Shown: positions 40,422-48,221 of the stretch, piece after piece | Layout: every line of letters starts with the position of its first letter | Numbering within the stretch: the stretch's first letter is position 1 | NCBI GenBank assembly: GCA_002238485.1 | Contig: MPMG01000004.1 | Coordinates: 124,001-188,000, forward strand | DNA: 64,000 nt | Direction of reading: 5' to 3' | DNA from: Chloroflexi bacterium bin20 | GTDB taxonomy: Bacteria > Chloroflexota > Anaerolineae > Aggregatilineales > Phototrophicaceae | The notes under the pieces: model-generated | Databases searched by the model: none | Told to the model about the DNA's origin: nothing | Seen by the model: only the letters and a program-made list of their open reading frames with translations | Translations under genes and position numbers: made by a program

Positions 40422-41372
40422 TTAAACATTTTGTAAAATGTTCAGTTGCGTCTGCGTCAGAATTCGCTGGTAGTGGCTGTAGGGGAATTGCGCGCCACCG
40501 GCATAGAGCGCATTGACGGCGCCGGCCGCCACGCCTCGCCGCAGCGCTTGCTCAGGAGTCGCTCCGGCTGCCAAGGCGGTAACCATACCCGCATGCAGGC
40601 AATCACCGCTGGCGATCGGATCTACTGCTTGAATGGCCGGCGGCACAGCCTGCGCAACCAGCTCGTTTGTGACCAGCAGCGCTCCAGCAGCCCCCAGCGA
40701 GATAATGACCGTGCGTATCCCGCCGCGTACCAGTTTCCGCGCTGCGTTGATGATGTCGCGCGTGGCCGGCAAATCCCTGCCCAAGGCGGACCGAAATTCA
40801 TCGCTGTTGACCTTGATGGCGTAGGGCTTGGCGGCAATGGCGTTGGCGAGCCAAAGTCCGCTGCTGTCCACCCAAACCGGAACGCCCAGCTCATTGATTT
40901 GCGAAATAAGCTGTGTCGGCGCATCGTCTGGCGCGCCATCGGGCAGGCTGCCACATAGACAGACCGCTGCGATATCCTCGTTTGTGGCTGCAGTACGAAT
41001 GTCGTCAGCCAGAGCATGCCAGTCGCCGGGTTCGATCTTGCCCGACTCGTTGATGACCGTCGAGACACCCTCTTCGTTGGCGATGATGGTGCAAGTGCGC
41101 GTCTCGCCAGCGAAGCGCGTCCATTGCGCACGATAGCCGCCTTCTGCCACCATGGCCGCGATCATGCGCCCGGTATGCCCGCCCAGCAAACCCATAGCCA
41201 GCGCCCGCCCGCCCAGAATCTCCACCGCCCGTAGCACATTCAGGCCTTTGCCGCCCGGCACAGCGATCGCCCCGCCGATGCGCGAGATGCGCCCAATGGC
41301 AAAATCGGGCACCATCATAGTGCGATCTAGCGCGACATTGGGAGTAACACAGATGATGGTTCGGGGCTGCAT
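40422..41372 (-). CDS. PfkB-family sugar kinase (1-phosphofructokinase/tagatose-6-P kinase type)
   Basis: 316 residues from the ATG at 41372 (MQPRTIICVTPNVALDRTMM), chosen because the LacC/FruK-type TPN-ALD opening starts there. The substrate loop is AVPGGKGLNVLRA. The ATP/anion-hole motif is VDPIASGDCLHAGMVTALAA, with the catalytic Asp in SGD; the usual GAGD is ASGD. Likely phosphorylates a sugar phosphate. Transcribed alone, divergent from the chelatase-like locus. Confidence 0.85.
   Translation of the reverse strand: MQPRTIICVTPNVALDRTMMVPDFAIGRISRIGGAIAVPGGKGLNVLRAVEILGGRALAMGLLGGHTGRMIAAMVAEGGYRAQWTRFAGETRTCTIIANEEGVSTVINESGKIEPGDWHALADDIRTAATNEDIAAVCLCGSLPDGAPDDAPTQLISQINELGVPVWVDSSGLWLANAIAAKPYAIKVNSDEFRSALGRDLPATRDIINAARKLVRGGIRTVIISLGAAGALLVTNELVAQAVPPAIQAVDPIASGDCLHAGMVTALAAGATPEQALRRGVAAGAVNALYAGGAQFPYSHYQRILTQTQLNILQNV
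40425..40442. repeat. 18-bp near-perfect palindrome at the 3' end of the sugar kinase gene
   Basis: AACATTTT-GT-AAAATGTT. It sits directly after the kinase stop region (overlapping its last codons) and about 95 bases upstream of the ABC ATPase start. It could be an operator for the ABC cluster; the AT-rich stem makes a strong terminator unlikely. Confidence 0.4.
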
Positions 41373-41479
41373 CGACGCCTCTGGCTCGTGCCAACGAACA
41401 GCAACAATCGCCATTAAACCACAGCACGGGCAGACGATACATAGGCAGAGACCGGACGGCAAATCAGCAAAGCTGGCAA

Positions 41480-41508
41480 TTGCCAATGCCGCGGCTTTCG
41501 CCTATAGT
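41480..41508 (+). promoter_or_regulatory. probable promoter of the chelatase-like locus
   Basis: TTGCCA (41480-41485), 17-base spacer, TATAGT (41503-41508), about 40 bases before the ATG at 41550. Both boxes are 5/6 matches at ideal spacing. Confidence 0.6.
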
Positions 41509-41549
41509 TGCGCATTCATTTGTCGAGGAGCGAGAAAACCGGAGTCGCC

Positions 41550-42671
41550 ATGAGCAACCGACCGCCTGTTTATCCCTTCACCGCTATTGTCGGGCAAGAC
41601 ATGATGAAGCTGGCGCTGATCCTCAATGCCATTGATATGCGCATTGGCGGCGTGCTGATCCGTGGCGAGCGCGGCACCGGCAAGTCGACAGCGGCTCGCG
41701 CCTTGGCCGCCCTGCTGCCACAGATCAGTGTCATCGCCGATTCGCCCTTTAACGATGACCCAGCCAGACCCGAAAGCTGGTCGGACTTCGCCCGGCAGAA
41801 GTACGCCAATTGCGACGAAATCCCCTCGAAAGACCGTCGCATCAGCTTCGTGGACTTGCCAGTCAGCGCCACCGAAGACCGCGTCGTGGGCACGTTGGAT
41901 ATCGAAAAAGCTATCCAATTGGGCGAGCGCCACTTTGACACCGGCGTGCTGGCAAACGCCAACCGCGGCATTTTGTATGTAGACGAGATCAACCTGCTGG
42001 ACGACCACATTGTCGATCTGCTGCTGGACAGCGCAGCCATGGGCGTCAACATCGTCGAGCGCGAGGGCATCAGCTTCAGCCACCCGGCGCGCTTCATCTT
42101 GGTTGGCACCATGAACCCCGAAGAAGGCGACCTGCGCCCGCAGCTGCTGGATCGTTTTGCGCTTTCGGTCGATGTCACCGGTATCAAAGAAGCGCGCGAA
42201 CGCATCGAGATCCTGGAGCGGCATATCGCCTATGAAAACGACCCGCTGGATTTCAAAGCGGAATGGCAGCCGGTCGACCAGCGGCTGTCCGACCGCATTG
42301 CAGCCGCCCGCAAAATCATCGACCAAGTAACGCATAGTACGCAGGACCTGCGCGTTATCGCCAGCATCACCAGCGACCTGCGCATCGACGGCCACCGCGC
42401 CGACCTGGTTATCTTGAAAGCAGCTCGCGCTCATGCTGCCTATGAAGGCCGAATCGTCATCAATGACCGCGATATCACGCTGGCCATCCGCCTGACCATC
42501 CCGCATCGGCTCAAGCGCGGTCCTTTCAATGACGCCCAAGCCGACCTCAACGCAGTCGAATCGGCGGTTGATGAAAAGCGTCAGGAACTTGGCGAAGGCG
42601 AAGAAACGGGCGAATTCAGCGAAGACAGCGACGAAAACGCCGCGCAGTCTAAAAAAAAAGTGAGTCGGTAA
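41550..42671 (+). CDS. Mg/Co-chelatase-type AAA+ ATPase (ChlI/BchI-like), zero-frame product of chlD
   Basis: 373 residues from the ATG at 41550 (GGAG ribosome site). AAA+ features: Walker A IRGERGTGKSTAARALA (about 38-54), then FVDLPVSATEDRVVGTLDIE, Walker B ILYVDEINLLDDHIVDLLLD (about 141-160), and NPEEGDLRPQLLDRFALSV. This is the small (I) subunit type of Mg- or Co-chelatase. The last 30 residues form an acidic linker ending at an A9 run and a stop at 42671. The acidic linker continues in the -1 frame into a VWA domain, as in full-length ChlD. Hence one mRNA could give both the short I-like and long D-like proteins. Confidence 0.85.
   Translation: MSNRPPVYPFTAIVGQDMMKLALILNAIDMRIGGVLIRGERGTGKSTAARALAALLPQISVIADSPFNDDPARPESWSDFARQKYANCDEIPSKDRRISFVDLPVSATEDRVVGTLDIEKAIQLGERHFDTGVLANANRGILYVDEINLLDDHIVDLLLDSAAMGVNIVEREGISFSHPARFILVGTMNPEEGDLRPQLLDRFALSVDVTGIKEARERIEILERHIAYENDPLDFKAEWQPVDQRLSDRIAAARKIIDQVTHSTQDLRVIASITSDLRIDGHRADLVILKAARAHAAYEGRIVINDRDITLAIRLTIPHRLKRGPFNDAQADLNAVESAVDEKRQELGEGEETGEFSEDSDENAAQSKKKVSR
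42653..42660 (+). promoter_or_regulatory. probable -1 ribosomal frameshift site (A AAA AAA G)
   Basis: Within the A9 run at 42651-42659 followed by G. In the zero frame the codons are AAA-AAA-AAA-GTG, so the heptamer A AAA AAA lies in the correct phase for two lysyl-tRNAs to slip by -1. The shifted frame is open from 42653 to the VWA stop at 43627. Zero-frame translation stops 12 bases later. Confidence 0.7.
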
Positions 42672-43627
42672 GCGGCGAAGGCGAACAGACCGAACAAGAG
42701 CTCAGCCAGGCAGAAGCCGCCCCGCAAGATGTCTTCCCTTCATCGGACGCGCGCTGGTGGGAAGGCGGGCAGCAGGTCGAATCGCGGGCCGAATTTGAAA
42801 CGCGCAAGCTCAATACGCAGTTGGACAGGATGACGCGGCGTCAGTCCGGGCGGCGCTCGACGACCCGCACCGATCGCAAGCGCGGACGTTATGTGCGCGC
42901 CAGACAAGCCGGCGAAAAACCGCGCGATATCGCCTTTGACGCCACCCTGCGCGCCGCCGCCCCACATCAGGTCGAACGCGACGACCAAAAACAAGAAACC
43001 GGCATGGCATACGCGCTGCGCAAGAGCGACCTGCAAGAAAAAGTGCGCGTGCGCAAAGCCAGCAACCTCATCATGTTCGCGGTCGATGCCTCATGGAGCA
43101 TGGCTGTTTCGGAACGGATGCAAGCCACCAAAGGCGCCATCATGTCGCTGCTGACCGATGCCTATCAGCGCCGCGATCGGGTCGGGCTGGTGGTCTTCCA
43201 GAAAGACCGCGCCTCGCTGGTGCTGCCGCCCACCAATTCGGTCGTGCTGGCAAAGGAAGCCATGTCGGATATCCCGGTCGGCGGCAAGACCCCGCTTTCG
43301 GCTGGCTTGCTGATGACCTACGAAGCCGTCATGCGCGAGAAGAACCTCAACCCCGATGTCATGCCCATGATGATCTTGCTCACCGACGGCGCGGGCAATG
43401 TGTCGATCAGCGACACGGTTTCGCCGCAGGACGAGGCGCATTCCATCGCGCGCAAGATACACGAAGCCGACATCCGCACCGTAACCATCAATATGGAACA
43501 TGTGGCGTTTGACCAAGGCTTGGCGCAGCGCCTGGCTGACCAGTTGGGCGGTCCTTGTTATACGCTAGCGCAGATCCGCGCCGATAATTTGCTGGACACC
43601 GTGCGCGCGGAGATGGAGAAGGTGTAG
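42659..43627 (+). CDS. VWA half of the ChlD-like chelatase protein (-1 frame)
   Basis: This segment is joined to the ATPase by the -1 shift at 42659; the fused product would be about 692 residues. It opens with an acidic, Gln/Glu-rich linker, continues through an Arg-rich stretch, and then a VWA domain with an intact MIDAS: DASWSMA, GGKTPLSAG and LTDGAGN. ChlD-type proteins bind the chelatase I subunit through the AAA+ half and use VWA/MIDAS for contact with the large subunit. Independent starts exist (TTG at 42821, ATG at 42830) but have poor ribosome sites and lack the linker. No large chelatase subunit (chlH/cobN) is in the window. Confidence 0.8.
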   Translation, partial: SESVSGEGEQTEQELSQAEAAPQDVFPSSDARWWEGGQQVESRAEFETRKLNTQLDRMTRRQSGRRSTTRTDRKRGRYVRARQAGEKPRDIAFDATLRAAAPHQVERDDQKQETGMAYALRKSDLQEKVRVRKASNLIMFAVDASWSMAVSERMQATKGAIMSLLTDAYQRRDRVGLVVFQKDRASLVLPPTNSVVLAKEAMSDIPVGGKTPLSAGLLMTYEAVMREKNLNPDVMPMMILLTDGAGNVSISDTVSPQDEAHSIARKIHEADIRTVTINMEHVAFDQGLAQRLADQLGGPCYTLAQIRADNLLDTVRAEMEKV

Positions 43628-43721
43628 TGTCAATCAAAGCGATGAACAAATGCAGTGTAATTGCTTGGAGGATTGGCGAGCAAGGCAGAATATGCCATCC
43701 ACTTCTCCCCTAAACACGCAT

Positions 43722-44135
43722 TCAGCCTCTCTGTTTTAGAAATAGCAATGCCGCAAGCAGCGCCAAACCCGCACACGCTGCAAAAGGTAGGATTCTCTCT
43801 GCATACTGCTTGAATCGAGCTTCAAAAGCTCTGTTCTCTGCGTATAGCTGATCACTTTCCGCTTCAGTTGTGAAACAAACCATGGGATCATAGGGACCGT
43901 AAAATCCCAGAATCATCGACAGAATGGTAAGCCGCCGGCCGCAATAGAATGGAAAGTCGTCACCGAGTATCGCAGGAACTTCATTTACAGCAGCAGCTTG
44001 CTTCGCTGAGTCGATGGAGGAATAGACTTGTCCGTTAAACTCAATATGCCTGTCAGCGATCAGTCCTGCCATGACCAGCGCACATACCGCGAAGATGAAT
44101 AGCGAAGCCACAATGATCTTGCCCGGCGGTTTCAT
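43722..44135 (-). CDS. two-helix membrane protein of unknown function
   Basis: 137 residues with an N-terminal helix (about 6-27) and a C-terminal helix (about 115-132). The loop of about 85 residues between them has two cysteines (FYCGRR and MVCFTT) that could form a disulfide outside the cytoplasm. Composition is more AT-rich than its neighbours. It follows a 29-residue membrane peptide gene by 23 bases, so the two are probably one transcript. No family was recognised. Confidence 0.65.
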   Translation of the reverse strand: MKPPGKIIVASLFIFAVCALVMAGLIADRHIEFNGQVYSSIDSAKQAAAVNEVPAILGDDFPFYCGRRLTILSMILGFYGPYDPMVCFTTEAESDQLYAENRAFEARFKQYAERILPFAACAGLALLAALLFLKQRG

Positions 44136-44158
44136 GACGTTGCCTGCGACTGACCTGG

Positions 44159-44248
44159 CTAGAACCGTCTGAAAATTAGCCAGGCAACTGCAACGAAGAC
44201 AGCAATTATCGCAAGGATCGTTAGCTCAACCGAAAACAGTGATGGCAT
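44159..44248 (-). CDS. 29-residue single-pass membrane protein
   Basis: ATG at 44248 with a strong AAAAGGAG ribosome site 6-7 bases upstream, stop at 44159. The peptide is MPSLFSVELT, then a helix of about 16 hydrophobic residues (ILAIIAVFVAVAWLIF), then a basic end (RRF). The ribosome site, membrane-span length and basic C-terminus support a real small protein. It precedes the 137-residue membrane protein. Confidence 0.6.
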   Translation of the reverse strand: MPSLFSVELTILAIIAVFVAVAWLIFRRF

Positions 44249-44380
44249 CAGCTTCTCCTTTTGGGCATCCTGGGTTTGTGGCGCAAGCTGTTACACTGTC
44301 AGTTACAATCGCGATGGATGGAAGAACAGCGCAGTAGGTCGGTATAGTCCATCCACATCATAGTCTCAGGATACTCTAGA

Positions 44381-45463
44381 ATGAGCCAATTGCGAGTAAT
44401 TGAGCTGGCCGGCAGTCCCTACGATATGGGCTTCGCGCATGGGCAGCGCTTCCATGACGAGATTCACATGTTCAGCGAAGAACGGCTGCGCCTGTGCATG
44501 GACGCCAAATGGACGGGACGCAGCCTGACGCGCCAAGCCGTCCTCGACCTGGCAAATGCCTGCGTCGAAGCGCATATCGCCTATGCGCCCAAGTTGATGG
44601 ACGAGTTGCGCGGCATGGCCGACGCGACCGGGCTGAGCTTGGCTGAGTTGGTCATCAACAACGGCTTCACCGATTTCATTGATGTCGTCTACAACTGTGG
44701 CGGGGCGGCTCGACCGACATCGCGAGTCGCTGACAATTGCACAGCTTTTATGCTGCCGGGCTCTCGCAGCGCCGCGGGAGTCGGCTACTTTGGGCAGACC
44801 TGGGATATGCACGCGTCGGCGACGCCCTATGTTATTTTGCTGCGCGGCGAACCGGACAACGCGCCGGCTTTCCTGGCTTTCAGCATTACCGGCTGCGTGG
44901 GCATGATCGGCATGAACAGCGCGGGCATCTGCGTGGGCATCAACAACCTGATGGCGGCTGACGGGCAGATCGGCGTTACCTGGGTATTCGTCGTGCGCAA
45001 GATCTTGCAGCAGACGATCATCGAAGCGGCGCTGGAATGCCTGACTGAGGCAAAACTGGCCGGCGCGCACAATTATATGCTGATGGACAAGCAGGGGCGC
45101 GGTTACGAAGTCGAAGCCATGTCCACACGTCAGCATGTCCGCCCGCTGCAGGACGAGACCATCATCCACACCAACCACTGCCTCATCCAGCAGAATCTGG
45201 ATATCGAGCGCGAACGACCGCCCGAGTCGCAAGCCAGCTCGCGCAATCGTCTGCGGCGCGCCCAAGAATTGCTGGATAACCCCGCAGCCAGCCTGGACGA
45301 CCTGATGGAACTTACCCGCGACGAAGAGGCCATCTGCGCGCGTCCCAAGCCGCCTATGCATGTAGAAAGCTGCGGCGCAGCCATCATGTGCCCGTCCAGC
45401 GGCGAATTCTGGTCAGTTTGGGGTCCGCCCGCCGATGGCAGCTACGAACGCTTCGTCATCTGA
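44381..45463 (+). CDS. C45-family (acyl-transferase/NTN-hydrolase) protein
   Basis: 360 residues. The opening is MSQLRVIELAGSPYDMGFAH with the G-x-x-x-G-x-x-H-G-type helix GFAHGQRFHDEI. The likely autocatalytic nucleophile is the cysteine in VADNCTAFML (about residue 120), followed by YFGQTWDMHASATPYVIL and GVGMIGMNSAGICVGINNLM, typical of the acyl-CoA:6-APA acyltransferase/C45 NTN-hydrolase fold. Likely an amide hydrolase or acyltransferase of unknown substrate. Confidence 0.82.
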   Translation: MSQLRVIELAGSPYDMGFAHGQRFHDEIHMFSEERLRLCMDAKWTGRSLTRQAVLDLANACVEAHIAYAPKLMDELRGMADATGLSLAELVINNGFTDFIDVVYNCGGAARPTSRVADNCTAFMLPGSRSAAGVGYFGQTWDMHASATPYVILLRGEPDNAPAFLAFSITGCVGMIGMNSAGICVGINNLMAADGQIGVTWVFVVRKILQQTIIEAALECLTEAKLAGAHNYMLMDKQGRGYEVEAMSTRQHVRPLQDETIIHTNHCLIQQNLDIERERPPESQASSRNRLRRAQELLDNPAASLDDLMELTRDEEAICARPKPPMHVESCGAAIMCPSSGEFWSVWGPPADGSYERFVI

Positions 45464-45571
45464 AGTTCGTCCATGCGAAAACCCAAGCACAAAGTTACAA
45501 AAGCGCTTCACCACAGAGGGCACAGAGGAAAATCCTCGTGTTCTAGTATCTTTCGTGGCTGGCTGCGCGAT

Positions 45572-45674
45572 TGGTAAATCGGGCGACCCATTGGCTCGCC
45601 CCTACACCATCCGGAATGCGAGACCGCGGATCCGTCATTTGCTTCCCCCCGACTTTTCGGGGCACCGAGGGGGT
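45572..45674 (-). repeat. intergenic repeat, copy A (inverted relative to copy B)
   Basis: About 100 bases. Read on the minus strand: a C/G hairpin (GGGG and CCCC arms near 45646-45674), then a variable middle, then GGTGTAGGGGCGAGCCAATG and a GGTCGCCC tail. The same order of blocks occurs on the plus strand at 46978-47075, at roughly three quarters identity by eye. The two copies flank the alanine dehydrogenase gene in opposite orientation. Confidence 0.6.
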
Positions 45675-45727
45675 CTTTGTAGTGCCTATGTGGCAAATGC
45701 TCTTCGTGCATATTGTACGAATATCAC

Positions 45728-45756
45728 TTGCATTTTTCCTACATCATGTATCATAT
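45728..45756 (+). promoter_or_regulatory. possible alanine dehydrogenase promoter
   Basis: TTGCAT (45728-45733), 17-base spacer, TCATAT (45751-45756) in the AT-rich stretch 30 bases before the start. The -10 match is modest. Confidence 0.3.
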
Positions 45757-45785
45757 AGATGCAGAGTGAGCTTAGGAGCAGCGTG

Positions 45786-46964
45786 ATGAACATCGGCATC
45801 CCGGCGGAGATCAAACGCGACGAGCGACGAGTATCGCTACCACCAGTGGCAGTTGGCGACTTCGCACAACGTGGGCATCGCGTCTATGTGCAGCGGGGCG
45901 CGGGGCTGGGCAGCGGCTTCCCGGACAGCGAATACGCCAGCCACGGCGCAACTCTGCTGGCATCGGCGGATGAAGTATGGGAAGGCGCCGACCTGGTCAT
46001 CAAGGTCAAGGAGCCGCAGCCCAGCGAATACGATTGCTTGCGCCCGGGGCTGATCCTTTTCACTTACTTGCACCTGGCGGCGGACGAAGCGCTGACCCGC
46101 GCGCTGCTGGACAATCGTGTCATCGCGGTTGCCTATGAGACGGTGAGCGATGCGCGCGGTCGGCTGCCCTTGCTCGAGCCCATGAGCGAAGTCGCGGGAC
46201 GGATGGCGGCGCAGGTCATTGCTCACCATCTCGAAGCGCCACACGGTGGGCGCGGCGTGTTGATGGGCGGAGTGCCCGGCGTCGCCCCGGCGCATGTGGT
46301 CATCCTGGGCGCGGGCACGGTGGGCGCGAATGCCGCAAAGATCGCCCTGGGCATGGGCGCGCGCGTAAGCCTGCTGGATATCAATCTCGAGCGGCTGCGA
46401 TCCCTGAGCGAAGTGCTGACGGGTAATCTGACCACGTTGTATTCGACGCGGCACAACATCGCCGAGTCGCTGCGCAGCGCCGATGCGCTGATCGGCTGTG
46501 TGCTGATTGCCGGCGCGAAGGCGCCCCTGCTGGTAACGCGCGACATGCTGCCGCTGATGCCTTCGGGCAGCGTCATCGTCGATGTGGCTGTCGACCAAGG
46601 CGGCTGCGTCGAAACCACGCGACCCACTTCGCACAGCGACCCCACCTATACTATTGACGATGTGCTGCATTACGGCGTCCCCAATATGCCTGGCGCTGTC
46701 CCGCGCACCTCGAGCCTGGCGCTGGCAAACGCCACCCTGCCCTATGCGCTGGCGATCGCCAATGGCGGACTGTCTGTGCTGGCAAAGGACCCGGCGCTAA
46801 GCGCGGGTGTCAACACCGCCGCAGGCCACTGCACGCATCCGGCATTCGGGCTGGACTATGTAGAGCCTTGGCGCGCGCTGCAACCCGTCTTAGCCCCTGT
46901 CCTTCCCCGACAAGCTAGAGAAGGAAGTCTGCAAGCTGTCTCGGAAGTCCTGGCGGCGCATTAG
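45786..46964 (+). CDS. ald: alanine dehydrogenase
   Basis: 392 residues from the ATG at 45786 (TTAGGAG upstream). The family opening MNIGIPAEIKRDERRVSLPP, the substrate-site LVIKVKEPQPSEYDCL and LILFTYLHLAAD, and the NAD-binding VVILGAGTVGANAAKIALGM followed by LLDIN are all intact. Converts L-alanine and pyruvate with NAD. The conserved core ends near residue 360; the last 30 or so residues are a non-conserved extension whose DNA contains a degenerate copy of the palindrome found in the flanking repeats. Confidence 0.93.
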   Translation: MNIGIPAEIKRDERRVSLPPVAVGDFAQRGHRVYVQRGAGLGSGFPDSEYASHGATLLASADEVWEGADLVIKVKEPQPSEYDCLRPGLILFTYLHLAADEALTRALLDNRVIAVAYETVSDARGRLPLLEPMSEVAGRMAAQVIAHHLEAPHGGRGVLMGGVPGVAPAHVVILGAGTVGANAAKIALGMGARVSLLDINLERLRSLSEVLTGNLTTLYSTRHNIAESLRSADALIGCVLIAGAKAPLLVTRDMLPLMPSGSVIVDVAVDQGGCVETTRPTSHSDPTYTIDDVLHYGVPNMPGAVPRTSSLALANATLPYALAIANGGLSVLAKDPALSAGVNTAAGHCTHPAFGLDYVEPWRALQPVLAPVLPRQAREGSLQAVSEVLAAH

Positions 46965-46977
46965 TCTCGCTCTGTCC

Positions 46978-47075
46978 ATTCCCCCCGACAGATCAGGGGG
47001 AATCGCAAACTGCAAGCATACCGGTTCGGACAGGACGGTATAGGGACGAGTCACTGGGTCACCCAATAATTTCGC
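46978..47075 (+). repeat. intergenic repeat, copy B, beginning with a strong hairpin
   Basis: The hairpin at 46978-47003 has 8-bp arms ATTCCCCC and GGGGGAAT, 13 bases after the ald stop; it may also act as a terminator-like structure although no U-tract follows. The rest contains GGTATAGGGACGAGTCACTG and a GGTCACCC tail, matching the reverse complement of copy A (45572-45674) block for block. Confidence 0.6.
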
Positions 47076-47210
47076 TTGTATTGGCGGGCAAACCAAGTAT
47101 CGCCCTTAGACAACCCTCAATATGACCCAGCTTGCGACTGGTCAAGGGCTGGCGAATCTGCCAGACTCGCAGCAAATGCATAGACCGCAAACCCCGCAAG
47201 CGAGCAGCCC

Positions 47211-48221
47211 ATGAACGCGAACAAGAAGCGCCTGGCATTCTTCGGCGGCATCTGCATTAGCGGCATATTCTGCTACCTGGCTTTCCGCGGGCTGCAGCCG
47301 GAGCAAATGCTGCAGAGTCTGGGCAGCATCCGGCTGGAATATGTGCTGGCTGGCATGCTGGTGTATGCGCTGGCGATGGTGGTGATCGCGCTGCGCTGGC
47401 AATTCTTGCTGCGGGCGGTGAAGCTGGCGCCGCTGGGCGCGCTGAGCCAGCTGGTCGCTATCGGCTATATGGGCAACAATGTCTATCCGCTGCGGGCTGG
47501 CGATGGCTTGCGCATTGTGCTGCTGCGGCGCAATCACCGGGTGCCGCTGGTTCGCGCGACCACGATCGTCGTGTTGGAACGCGCCTTTGATGGCTGCGTG
47601 ATGATCGCCTTCGTGCTCATCGGGCTGCTGTTTATCGACCTGCAATCCAGCGAAGTCGAAGCGATCGTTCGCCTGGCTGCGCCGGCTTTTGCGGCTGCCA
47701 TGCTGCTTGCCTTGTTCCTGGCGGCGAAGCCCAATCTGCTGCGCGCGGTGGTCGGCTGGCTGGCGCATCTGCTGCCCGGTCGGCTGGGCATCGGCTTGCG
47801 GCGGCTCAGTGAAGATGTCATCGCGGGCTTGGAAGGCTTGCGCAATCCGCTGCATTTTCTTGGCGCGGTTCTGAGTTCCTTCACCACCTGGAGCATCGAG
47901 GCGGGCGTGTATTGGGTGGTGATGTTGGCTTTCTCCATGCGGCTGGATAATGCCTACGCGGTGTCGCTGTTGATCTGCGGCGCGGTGAACCTGGCTGGCA
48001 TCATCCCGGCCTCGCCCGGGCAGGTCGGCGTCAATGAATTCGTCACGGTGGCGATTTTGACCGCGCTGGGACTGCCGGCGGCGCTGGCAGGCGTGTATGC
48101 CATTGTCGCGCACATCACGATCTGGCTACCGGGCGTGCTTGGCGGGCTCTTCTTTTTGCTGCGACAAGGTTTGAGTTGGGCAGATATCGGCCGCGCTGGC
48201 GAACTGGAAGGCGCAAACTAG
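47211..48221 (+). CDS. LPG-synthase/flippase-like (UPF0104) integral membrane protein
   Basis: 336 residues with 7-8 membrane helices. The family landmarks are YMGNNVYPLRAGDGLRIVLL, the loop ATTIVVLERAFDG and the C-terminal IPASPGQVGVNEFVTVAILT. Proteins of this type (lysylphosphatidylglycerol synthase TM domain, AglD relatives) flip or transfer lipid-linked molecules. It converges with the aldo/keto reductase gene, stops overlapping by 4 bases. Confidence 0.85.
   Translation: MNANKKRLAFFGGICISGIFCYLAFRGLQPEQMLQSLGSIRLEYVLAGMLVYALAMVVIALRWQFLLRAVKLAPLGALSQLVAIGYMGNNVYPLRAGDGLRIVLLRRNHRVPLVRATTIVVLERAFDGCVMIAFVLIGLLFIDLQSSEVEAIVRLAAPAFAAAMLLALFLAAKPNLLRAVVGWLAHLLPGRLGIGLRRLSEDVIAGLEGLRNPLHFLGAVLSSFTTWSIEAGVYWVVMLAFSMRLDNAYAVSLLICGAVNLAGIIPASPGQVGVNEFVTVAILTALGLPAALAGVYAIVAHITIWLPGVLGGLFFLLRQGLSWADIGRAGELEGAN

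Larger units (their letters stand above)
45464..45785. other. intergenic region with repeat copies and the ald promoter region
   Basis: 322 bases without a credible gene; short open frames here overlap repeat sequence and have no ribosome site. In order it contains a short direct repeat (CACAGAGGG then CACAGAGGA, about 45514-45531), the longer intergenic repeat copy A (45572-45674), and an AT-rich stretch before alanine dehydrogenase. Confidence 0.6.

Noticed and set aside
42651..42671. Chelatase locus as two fully independent genes
   Set aside because: The acidic linker is continuous across the A9 run in the -1 frame and there is no good internal start for the VWA half; frameshift or homopolymer error explains it better.
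45435..45786. Short open frames (107 and 71 residues) between the C45 gene and ald
   Set aside because: They run through repeat copy A, lack ribosome sites, and their products have no pattern.
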